This document shows, one piece after another, positions 45,445 through 52,900 of a stretch of DNA of 64,000 nucleotides (the first letter of the stretch is position 1; every line of letters starts with the position of its first letter). Both the position numbers and the translations under genes were made by a program. The stretch comes from Salinicola socius (lineage in GTDB: Bacteria; Pseudomonadota; Gammaproteobacteria; Pseudomonadales; Halomonadaceae). The notes below the pieces were generated by a model. It searched no databases and was not told the DNA's origin. It saw only the letters and a program-made list of their open reading frames with translations. The stretch is taken from positions 124,001 through 188,000 of the forward strand of contig NZ_MSDO01000003.1 of NCBI RefSeq assembly GCF_001937195.1, written 5' to 3'.

Positions 45445-46187
45445 GCGAGGCAAGTCTGTCACTGTTGTTGGCACTGCTGCTCTCGCACACCGTCGCCGAC
45501 TTCGTTTTGCAAAGCGACAGCTGGGCGCTTCAGAAACAGCAACACCACTTCCGCGCACCGTCGCTCTACTGGCATGTCGGAATTCACATGCTGTTGAGCC
45601 TGGTCGTTCTCGTGCTCTTCGGCGCAAGCGTCGCTAGCGCTATTGTCGGCACACTCGGAATTGGTGCATCCCATTGGCTCATCGACACGCTGAAAAGTTA
45701 TACCCCCGCGCGCCAGGTGCGCTTTTTCCTGCTCGACCAGCTCCTGCACATCCTGATACTCGGGCTCGTCTGGTGGTGGATCGTTGGCGACAACCTGTCC
45801 GGTCTCACGTTCGATCTCGCGCTGTTCTGGCAGCCGTCAACGCTACTGGTCGCTCTGGCGTATCTGACCGTGATGCGCCCGGCTTCGGTTCTGATCGCGC
45901 TGATCATGCGGCGCTGGAGTGAAGGCGTCGACACCCGAGGCACGCTGGCCGATGCGGGCGCGCGAATCGGCATGCTCGAGCGCTTTCTCATTCTGACTTT
46001 CGTCTTGAGCCATCAAATGGCCGCAATCGGGTTCCTGCTGACCGCCAAGTCGGTACTGCGCTTCGGCGACCTCTACGAGGACCGCGACCGCAAGCTGACC
46101 GAATACGTGCTGCTCGGCACCATGCTGAGTTTCTCGATCACGCTCACCCTGGGCCTGTTGACCCGCTATCTGCTGGACGCATTATGA
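45441..46187 (+). CDS. DUF3307 integral membrane protein
   Basis: A 248-residue polytopic membrane protein with the DUF3307 signature at its start (LLLSHTVADFVLQSDSWALQK), a second conserved set (YWHVGIHMLLSL, SHWLIDTLKSY) and about six or seven helices. SatD-like and DUF3307 genes are often neighbours, and here they overlap by four bases. The polar His/Asp residues in the first helices (SHTVAD, HVGIH, SHWLID) could be catalytic or metal-binding, but no activity is known to me. It overlaps the amidase gene by ATGA. Confidence 0.85.
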   Translation: MSEASLSLLLALLLSHTVADFVLQSDSWALQKQQHHFRAPSLYWHVGIHMLLSLVVLVLFGASVASAIVGTLGIGASHWLIDTLKSYTPARQVRFFLLDQLLHILILGLVWWWIVGDNLSGLTFDLALFWQPSTLLVALAYLTVMRPASVLIALIMRRWSEGVDTRGTLADAGARIGMLERFLILTFVLSHQMAAIGFLLTAKSVLRFGDLYEDRDRKLTEYVLLGTMLSFSITLTLGLLTRYLLDAL

Positions 46188-47134
46188 GTCGCGTCGACGC
46201 CGGGCATTCACGCCCCGCCCGACACCTGCTGATCGCCGGGCTGCTGGCGCTATTGGCCGGCTGTACCAGCCTGCCGACGACGGAAGTTCGCGACGGCTAC
46301 GTGGCCGATCGCGCGCATCGATCCGATGCCTACAACCAGCGGATTCGCTATCTGATTCTTCACTACACCGACTCCGAGGAAGCCAGGGCGATGCGCACCC
46401 TGCTCGGCCCTGATGTCAGCTCGCATTATCTGGTGCCCAGAGAGCCTCCCACGACGAATAGCCTTCCACGAGTCTGGCAACTGGTCGATGAATCCGCCCG
46501 CGCCTGGCACGCCGGCATCAGTGGCTGGGAAGACCGCACGCAGCTCAACGACACCTCGATTGGCGTGGAAATCGTCAATCGCGGTCCGCAGCGAGCGCTT
46601 CGGGATCCGTCTCGGAACACGCCCCAGAATACGTCTAACCGTCTGGCCGCCAGCCAACGATGGCAGCCTTACCCCGATGCGCAGATCGACGCTGTCATCG
46701 CGCTGGCAAACGATATCATCCACCGTTACCGCCTGCCGCCGACGGCCATCCTCGGGCACTCTGATATCGCGCCATCACGCAAGATCGATCCCGGGCCCCG
46801 GTTCCCATGGAAAAGACTTCATGATGCCGGGGTCGGCGCCTGGCCAGAAGACGATGACGTCGCTGACTATCGTCGACAGTTCGCGCGCTGCGCTCCCTCG
46901 ATGACGCAAGTTCAGCGAGCGCTGAGCGCTTATGGCTACACCATCGACGTCAACGGCAAAGGGGATAGGCAGACTCGCGAGGTGCTACGCGCCTTCCAGA
47001 TGCATTTTCGTCCCGCCAACTATGCCGGCCAGCCGGATCGCGAGACGTCAGCCATTCTGTGGGCACTACTCGCCCGTTATCGCCCACAGGCGCTAATGGA
47101 CAACGATCTTTCAAGACCGGAATGCTCTCGATAA
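46184..47134 (+). CDS. amiD: N-acetylmuramoyl-L-alanine amidase lipoprotein, AmiD-like
   Basis: A 316-residue outer-membrane lipoprotein (lipobox LLAGC, Cys27). It has an Amidase_2 zinc domain: zinc ligands His60 in YLILHYTDSEE, His192 in LGHSDIAPSRK and Asp202 in KIDPGPRFPW, plus Glu129 in SIGVEIVNRG. A peptidoglycan-binding domain (MTQVQRALSAYGYTIDVNGK) forms the C-terminus. It cuts the stem peptide from muramic acid and probably recycles wall fragments. The four-base overlap with the DUF3307 gene ties it to the satD-like operon. Confidence 0.9.
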   Translation: MSRVDAGHSRPARHLLIAGLLALLAGCTSLPTTEVRDGYVADRAHRSDAYNQRIRYLILHYTDSEEARAMRTLLGPDVSSHYLVPREPPTTNSLPRVWQLVDESARAWHAGISGWEDRTQLNDTSIGVEIVNRGPQRALRDPSRNTPQNTSNRLAASQRWQPYPDAQIDAVIALANDIIHRYRLPPTAILGHSDIAPSRKIDPGPRFPWKRLHDAGVGAWPEDDDVADYRRQFARCAPSMTQVQRALSAYGYTIDVNGKGDRQTREVLRAFQMHFRPANYAGQPDRETSAILWALLARYRPQALMDNDLSRPECSR

Positions 47135-47177
47135 ATCGATGAAAGAGAGAGGCCGGCGCCGGGTCCGCGGCAACGCT

Positions 47178-47732
47178 TCATTGGCTGGAAGAATAATGAA
47201 TCAGATCGTGAACTCTGACCGATGCCCGTGACAGATTGCGATAGGCGTGAGGCTGATCACCCGGAAAGCGTATCGCATCCCCCGCCGCCAGGGTTTGCCA
47301 CTCCTCGTCGAGTCGGAGTTCCATCACTCCTTCAAGCACGACCAGGTGCTCGACGACACCAGGCGCATGGGGTGCCGACTCGCTGACCGTGCCCTGTGGC
47401 AGCTCGATCACGAACATTTCGAATCCCAGTGTCGGATCGAATGTAAACAGCGGCGTGACGATCATTCCCGAGGCGTCGTGATGCCGTTGAGGAGTCGATG
47501 TCGGGCGCTGTAGTTCGGGGGTTTGCGCCACCAGAAAACCCGTAAGCGGTACCCGCAGACCACTGGCTATTTTCCACAATGTCGAGATGGTCGGCGTGGA
47601 TTCACCGCGCTCGATCTGACCCAACATGGCCTTGCTCACGCCGCTGGCCTGAGCGACTCGATCAAGGCTCCAGCCACATTCGGCGCGGCGCTTTTTCAAG
47701 TGTCGGCCGATGGCCAATACATCCGCCTCCAT
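47178..47732 (-). CDS. sutR: XRE-cupin regulator SutR (YdcN) orthologue
   Basis: A 184-residue regulator with N-terminal HTH (WSLDRVAQASGVSKAMLGQIERGES) and a C-terminal cupin (FEMFVIELPQGTVSESAPHAPG, EHLVVLEGVMELRLDEEWQTL). Both halves align closely with E. coli YdcN, now called SutR, a regulator linked to sulfur use. ATG 47732 follows AGGAGG. It is divergent from a benE-family transporter, the same pairing as ydcN-ydcO in E. coli. Two identical-type operators lie between them. Confidence 0.9.
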   Translation of the reverse strand: MEADVLAIGRHLKKRRAECGWSLDRVAQASGVSKAMLGQIERGESTPTISTLWKIASGLRVPLTGFLVAQTPELQRPTSTPQRHHDASGMIVTPLFTFDPTLGFEMFVIELPQGTVSESAPHAPGVVEHLVVLEGVMELRLDEEWQTLAAGDAIRFPGDQPHAYRNLSRASVRVHDLIHYSSSQ

Positions 47733-47808
47733 GCTTCCTCCTGAGTGACGCACTGCTGGAGCCCTCACTTTACCGCAAGTGAATCGTCAGCCTGGAAAAA
47801 CCAGGGTC

Positions 47809-47824
47809 GTGCGTTATAGCGCAC
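47809..47824. promoter_or_regulatory. Operator 1, sutR side
   Basis: GTGCGTTATAGCGCAC, near-perfect 16-bp palindrome. On the minus strand it contains TATAAC, a possible -10 for sutR, so binding would block sutR transcription. It pairs with operator 2, centre to centre 39 bp. Confidence 0.8.
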
Positions 47825-47847
47825 ATTGGCACCGCTTCATCGAAAGT

Positions 47848-47863
47848 GTACGCTATAACGCAC
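47848..47863. promoter_or_regulatory. Operator 2, benE side
   Basis: GTACGCTATAACGCAC, the inverted copy of operator 1 with one difference. On the plus strand its TATAAC can be a -10 for the transporter gene. The common form is GTNCGNTATANCGCAC. SutR is the obvious candidate binder. Confidence 0.8.
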
Positions 47864-47890
47864 ATTACTGATCCCTTCGAGATATCTCCC

Positions 47891-49084
47891 ATGGCTCGTT
47901 TACCGAATGGACGTCGCCTGGTTTCGTCCAGAATCACCCTCTCGCAGGTTACAGCCGGTTTCGTCGCGGTTCTGGTCGGATACACGAGTTCCGCCGTGAT
48001 CATTTTCCAGGCTGCTGCTGCAGCCGGCGCCTCTCCCACTCAGATCGGAGGCTGGCTGAGCGCGCTGGGCCTGGCCATGGGCATCACCTCGATCGGGCTT
48101 TCGCTGCGCTATCGGCAACCCATCCTGACAGCCTGGTCAACCCCGGGCGCAGCATTGCTGGCAGTCAGCCTGCCGGGTCTTCCGCTGAGCCAGGCAATCG
48201 GTATTTTTCTATTCAGCGCCGTCCTGATTCTGATCTGCGGTGTCACCGGCTGGTTCGCCAGGCTGATGCAAATCATTCCGCAATCGATCACTGCTGCCAT
48301 GCTCGCCGGCGTGCTGTTGCGCTTCGGTCTGGACGCATTTTCCTCGCTGGACGGAGACTTCCTGTTGGTACTATCGATGTTTTTAACCTATCTCGCCGCC
48401 AAACGATGGGTGCCACGCTACGCCATCGTGCTGGTACTCCTGGCAGGACTCGGCGTGGCCGGCCTGCTGGGTGAGATCGATATCCAGGCGGCCCAACTGA
48501 TCGTCAGCGCTCCCTCTCCGGTCTGGCCAACCTTCTCGCTCTCGAGCCTGATTGGCGTGGGGATTCCACTGTTCGTGGTGACCATGGCCTCACAGAATGC
48601 TCCCGGCGTAGCCACGCTGCGCGCTGCCGGCTACGACGCACCCATTTCGCCGCTGATGCTATGGACCGGATTGGCGACGTTCCTTCTAGCCCCGTTCGGT
48701 GCCTTCAGTATCGGTCTGGCCGCCATTACCGCAGCGATCTGCATGGGGCCAGAGGTCGATCCCGAGGCGAGCCGGCGCTACCCGGCAGCGATCTGCGCCG
48801 GCGTATTCTATTTACTGGCTGGGCTTTTCGGTGGATCGATCGGCACTGTATTCGATGCCCTGCCGTCGGGCCTGGTGCTGGCGATCGCCGGCCTGGCGCT
48901 GCTTTCTAACATCGGCGGCAGCCTTCATCGCGCCCTGCTGCAAAGCCACCAGCGCGAGCCGGCCCTGATCACCTTTCTGGTAACCGGTTCCGGTGTGACC
49001 TTGTGCGGCATCGGCGCTGCATTCTGGGGGCTAGCGGCCGGGTTGCTAGCGCTGTTCGTACTGACGAAACCGTGCCGTATCTGA
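47891..49084 (+). CDS. ydcO: BenE-family transporter (YdcO-like)
   Basis: A 397-residue polytopic carrier of the benzoate/H+ symporter (BenE) family, with about 11-12 helices: QVTAGFVAVLVGYTSSAVIIFQAA, LRYRQPILTAWSTPGAALLA and VVTMASQNAPGVATLRAAGY are typical. The substrate is unknown; its coupling to SutR suggests it need not be benzoate. ATG 47891 is used, since the frame upstream crosses operator 2. Confidence 0.88.
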   Translation: MARLPNGRRLVSSRITLSQVTAGFVAVLVGYTSSAVIIFQAAAAAGASPTQIGGWLSALGLAMGITSIGLSLRYRQPILTAWSTPGAALLAVSLPGLPLSQAIGIFLFSAVLILICGVTGWFARLMQIIPQSITAAMLAGVLLRFGLDAFSSLDGDFLLVLSMFLTYLAAKRWVPRYAIVLVLLAGLGVAGLLGEIDIQAAQLIVSAPSPVWPTFSLSSLIGVGIPLFVVTMASQNAPGVATLRAAGYDAPISPLMLWTGLATFLLAPFGAFSIGLAAITAAICMGPEVDPEASRRYPAAICAGVFYLLAGLFGGSIGTVFDALPSGLVLAIAGLALLSNIGGSLHRALLQSHQREPALITFLVTGSGVTLCGIGAAFWGLAAGLLALFVLTKPCRI

Positions 49085-49097
49085 ACTGACCAAAGAC

Positions 49098-49112
49098 GCG
49101 CCAAAAAGGCGC
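49098..49112. terminator. Small hairpin between convergent ydcO and a transglutaminase gene
   Basis: GCGCC-AAAAA-GGCGC, 5-bp stem, 13 nt after the ydcO stop. Short and without a T-run on the plus strand, so only a weak candidate. Confidence 0.3.
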
Positions 49113-49121
49113 CATTACACA

Positions 49122-50024
49122 TCAAATGCCGATCAAGGCGCCCTGCCGCGACCGTCCATCGTCATCGGCGATCGGTTCGACATCCACCGAGACGTCGAGC
49201 TCGTGCGCGCCGCCGCCATTCATGATGCCCTTGAGCGGCGGTACATCACCGTAATCACGCCCCCACCCCAGAATGAGATGCCGCTCACCCGGCAGGTTGC
49301 CGTTGGTCGGATCGTACTCGAGCCAGCCCCAGTTCGGCACATGTACCGCGACCCAGGCATGGGAAGCATCGGCGCCGATCAACCGGGGTTGACCGGGTGG
49401 CGGCAGGGTTTCCAGATAGCCGCTGACATAGCGCGCCGAGAGCCCCAGCGAGCGCAGACATCCGATCATCAGGTGGGCGAAGTCCTGGCAAACGCCGCGC
49501 CGGGCGCGAAGCACGTCCAGCACCGGGGTCGCCAGCGTCGAGAACGCCGGGTCATAGGTGAAGGTCTCGAAAATACGACGATTGAGGTCATCTACCGCGT
49601 TCAGTAACGGCCGGCCGACCGGAAAGCTGGATGCTGCGAATCCGCGTAGCGCCGGGTCTCGGGAGATGAACGGGGAATCCAGCTGAAATTGGCGGAGTTC
49701 CGGTGTTCGGCTGGCATGTCGTACGGCCATCTGCCAGTCGTTATCGACCTCGCTTGGCGGCAGCGGGCGTCCCTGAGTTCGAAGGGTGGTCGAGGCAGTG
49801 ACCGACAACGCCAGATGGACTTCCTGAACGCTGAAAAAGGCCACCCGATTACCGAAGAAATCGAGGCGCTCGCTGGTAACGGCCGGACGCGGCTCGATAT
49901 CGAGTCCGGTCGGTTCGACCTTCTGCCACGATAGCTCCCGGGGCAGGATTCGTGCCTCGTTGTGGCATAGCGAAACCGGCGCCGCGTACTCATAGCGGGT
50001 CGTGTGGCGAACTCGATAGCGCAT
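49122..50024 (-). CDS. Transglutaminase-fold protein (bacterial N-domain type)
   Basis: A 300-residue cytoplasmic protein with the bacterial transglutaminase N-terminal beta domain (MRYRVRHTTRYEYAAPVSLCHNEARI) and a papain-like core. The triad is visible: Cys179 in RRGVCQDFAHLM, His222 in ASHAWVAVHVP, Asp238 in LEYDPTNG. Proteins of this sort may hydrolyse or transfer peptide amide bonds. It sits 146 nt downstream of the ATP-grasp/Alpha-E fusion on the same strand and is read as part of the same module. Substrate unknown. Confidence 0.9.
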   Translation of the reverse strand: MRYRVRHTTRYEYAAPVSLCHNEARILPRELSWQKVEPTGLDIEPRPAVTSERLDFFGNRVAFFSVQEVHLALSVTASTTLRTQGRPLPPSEVDNDWQMAVRHASRTPELRQFQLDSPFISRDPALRGFAASSFPVGRPLLNAVDDLNRRIFETFTYDPAFSTLATPVLDVLRARRGVCQDFAHLMIGCLRSLGLSARYVSGYLETLPPPGQPRLIGADASHAWVAVHVPNWGWLEYDPTNGNLPGERHLILGWGRDYGDVPPLKGIMNGGGAHELDVSVDVEPIADDDGRSRQGALIGI

Positions 50025-50100
50025 GCATCAATCCTGTAACGAAAAGATGACAACCGGGCGATGACAGTCGCTGGCGACGACAGTCGTCAACTCAATCATT

Positions 50101-50145
50101 CGCGAACTCGGTCACTCGCAAAATCAGCCGGTCGCGAACTCGGTC
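50101..50145. repeat. 13-bp direct repeat between the fusion gene and the transglutaminase gene
   Basis: CGCGAACTCGGTC occurs at 50101-50113 and 50133-50145. The spacer around it is also repetitive (GACAGTCG twice near 50063). No structure or known element is recognised. Confidence 0.5.
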
Positions 50146-50170
50146 GGTCGTAAACGCCGCCAGCCGCCCG

Positions 50171-52702
50171 CTATGGTGTCTGCATCGGTATCAGCTGACG
50201 CGGGGCTTCGACGTGACTGAAGTGACTGTGCTCGATGGCCAAGGACAGCGCCTCGAGCGGCACCGTCAATGCATCGAGCAGATCCGCCAGTGCCTGCTTG
50301 GCATCTTCGTCATCCTCCAGCTTCGCCAGCAACTCCAGATCCGCCAGATGCAGGGCCGAGCGAGCCTTGATCAACAGCCGGGCCTCGTCGCTGCGATAAG
50401 GCGTATTGCTGGGCTGGGGTAGGCGCTCGATCTGGCGCTCGAGACGCTTGAACATGTAACCCACCGAGCGCGGGTTGGCCTCGTCGAACAGCAGCAGATC
50501 GAGAATGGCTGCCGGATGCAGCTCGCTGCGATAACGTCGCCGATACGCCGTGGCATTGTCGGTCGTGGTCAATACCACGTCCCACAGCGCCTCGCCGGCA
50601 TGCCTCGAGTCGATCAGCGCCAGACGCAGCAGCGTCAGTGTCGCCAACGCTCGCTCGAGAAAACGCCCGATATCCATGAAGCGCCAGCCGAAGTGATGCG
50701 GCATGGTCTCGTTGCAAAGGCCGAAGAAAGCCGCCAGCTGGGTGATCACGGTCTCGACGGATCGCCGCCCCTGGTCGATACCGGCGTTGGGTAGCCGCAC
50801 CGCTTCCTGACGCAGCTGATTGAAGACCCGCCAGGCATCGTCTCCCAGATGATCACGAACCGCGCGGCAGTTGTTGACCATACGCGAGACCATCATCGGT
50901 AAACTGCCGTCCTGGGTCTCGTGAAACAACCCCATCAGACGGTCCCGATGCATGACAAAACGTTCGACCGGCAACTCGCCGGGCGATGATGTATCGAGCT
51001 CGAGCAGATGCAGAAGGTCCTCCAGCGTGTCATCCGCCTGCCCTTCCTGCCCCTGCTCGAGCAATCGATACAGCGCCTCGCGCAGCAATCGGGACCGTCC
51101 CTCGAGCCGCTCGCCGTAGCGCCCGACCCAGAACAGGCTATCGGCAACGCGACTCGGTAGATCGGCGCCATCCCGCGTGACTACCAGCGGCTGGCGTGAC
51201 CGCCGCAGACGGCTGACATGCGGCTGCGGTTCTTCCGCGGTCACCCACACATCCTTGACACACTGACTGGACCGCATCGCACTACCCGGAGCACCGTGCC
51301 ACGCCACCCCACCGGGCATGACGTCATAACCACTGAATCGATAATCGGTATCGAAGACCGCCTGGGTGAAGCAGCGCACGTTGAACGGTAGTGGCGACAG
51401 CTCGGCACAGTCACGGCTGAAGAACGGCGCGGTCGCCGCCACCAGCGGCTGCTGGGCCACGTAACGATCCGGTTGGGCGACGATCGCCTGGCGCAACCGG
51501 CTGGCCGCCTCTTCGTTCATGTCCGCGGGCGACACCGGACCAGGCTCGCCGTCCAGGCGTTGAAAGCTCAGCGTCTCGAAGCCCGCCATCGCCCAGGCCA
51601 GCCCTTCCGGCTGCCCACACCAGTGACGCTCCATGCCTTCGATCTGCAATGTCTCGCCGAGCAGGCGCTTGCACAGGGCCGGCAGGTGTGCACCGATCAA
51701 CGGATGTTCCAGCGCACCGACGCCCGGCGGATTGGCGACGCCGACTCCACCGGCCCGGATCGCCTCGAGCAGCCCGGGCACACCGATCAAGGAATCCCCT
51801 CGCAACTCCAGGGGATCGCTCCATGCATCGCCAATATGGCGCAGCAAAACGTCCACCGGCTGCAGCCCCCCCAACGTGCGGATCCAGACACGCGAGTCGC
51901 GCACCACCAGATCGCTACCCTCGACGAGGGCAAGATTGAGGTAGTTGGCCAGGTAGGCGTGTTCGAAATGACTGTCATGCCCGGGGCCCGGGGCCAGCAA
52001 CGCGATGGTCGGATGATCGAAATTGAGCCGCGACAGTGACGAGAGCGAATGGTGTTGGGCACTCAGGAACCCCGCCAGCCGCTTCAGCGGTGCACGGCGA
52101 TAGAGATCCGGCAAGGCACGCGCCATGGCGATGCGATTCTCCAACGCGAAGCCAACGCCCGAAGGAGACTGCACTCGATCCGCCAGCACACGCCAGTGTC
52201 CTTGCGCATCGCGCGTCAGATCCACCCCGTGCAGCAGCAGGCCAGGGTCTTCCTCGGCCAGCAGCTGATCGCAAGGCAGCAGAAAAGCGGAATTGGCATA
52301 CAAGGCATCGGCCGGGAGCACACCTTCCGCCAGCATTCGACGCGGACCGTAGATATCCTTGAGCAGCGCTGCCATCAATCGGCTGCGCTGGCGCAGGCCC
52401 TGTTCGAGTTGCTGCCATTCCTGAGGCGCGATCACCAACGGCAGCGGATCCAGCCACCACTGACGGCGGCTGCCGGCTTCGTCGTTCGGCAGGTTGTAGG
52501 TCACGCCGTTCTCGTGCAGCAGGTGCTGCACTTCATCGGCTCGCTGCACCAGCGTATCCCGCCCCAACTGTCCCAATTGATCCAGTAGCGGCAGCCACCG
52601 CGGGCGCACCGAACCATCGTCAGCGATCAAGGCATCGTGAACGCTGCCAGGGGCATAAGTTTCCAACCAGGGAGTGCGAAGCGTCTCGATCGCCACCATC
52701 AT
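50171..52702 (-). CDS. Circularly permuted ATP-grasp / Alpha-E fusion protein
   Basis: An 843-residue fusion. Residues about 15-490 are a circularly permuted type 2 ATP-grasp (COG2308). Residues about 515-830 are an Alpha-E domain (COG2307: SRVADSLFWVGRYGERLEGRSRLL, FMDIGRFLERALATLTLLRL). Compared with the stand-alone copy at 56526, two key motifs differ: the metal-ligand LEDNLRVPSG is LADRVQSPSG here (174-182), and the nucleotide-loop VVKPANESGGYGMLIG is LSFQRLDGEPGPVSP (378-392), losing the lysine and the paired glycines. The fusion may therefore be non-catalytic or use another chemistry. Starts at ATG 52702 or 52699. Confidence 0.88.
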   Translation of the reverse strand: MMVAIETLRTPWLETYAPGSVHDALIADDGSVRPRWLPLLDQLGQLGRDTLVQRADEVQHLLHENGVTYNLPNDEAGSRRQWWLDPLPLVIAPQEWQQLEQGLRQRSRLMAALLKDIYGPRRMLAEGVLPADALYANSAFLLPCDQLLAEEDPGLLLHGVDLTRDAQGHWRVLADRVQSPSGVGFALENRIAMARALPDLYRRAPLKRLAGFLSAQHHSLSSLSRLNFDHPTIALLAPGPGHDSHFEHAYLANYLNLALVEGSDLVVRDSRVWIRTLGGLQPVDVLLRHIGDAWSDPLELRGDSLIGVPGLLEAIRAGGVGVANPPGVGALEHPLIGAHLPALCKRLLGETLQIEGMERHWCGQPEGLAWAMAGFETLSFQRLDGEPGPVSPADMNEEAASRLRQAIVAQPDRYVAQQPLVAATAPFFSRDCAELSPLPFNVRCFTQAVFDTDYRFSGYDVMPGGVAWHGAPGSAMRSSQCVKDVWVTAEEPQPHVSRLRRSRQPLVVTRDGADLPSRVADSLFWVGRYGERLEGRSRLLREALYRLLEQGQEGQADDTLEDLLHLLELDTSSPGELPVERFVMHRDRLMGLFHETQDGSLPMMVSRMVNNCRAVRDHLGDDAWRVFNQLRQEAVRLPNAGIDQGRRSVETVITQLAAFFGLCNETMPHHFGWRFMDIGRFLERALATLTLLRLALIDSRHAGEALWDVVLTTTDNATAYRRRYRSELHPAAILDLLLFDEANPRSVGYMFKRLERQIERLPQPSNTPYRSDEARLLIKARSALHLADLELLAKLEDDEDAKQALADLLDALTVPLEALSLAIEHSHFSHVEAPRQLIPMQTP

Positions 52703-52900
52703 CTATTGTCTGCGTGTGCGCCGGGGAATCCTTCCCAGCGGCCGGTCATCACCGGACTCCTGCCGGTGTCATGAGACTCGACGACATCGTCGACTTCCCG
52801 TTCTCAGCAAAGCGTTCAAAACTGATGCAATGCGGTCTTCATCGTGTCGCTGATGACATCCCATTATCGGCGCCCATCATATAGATGTTTAGCCAGGCCG

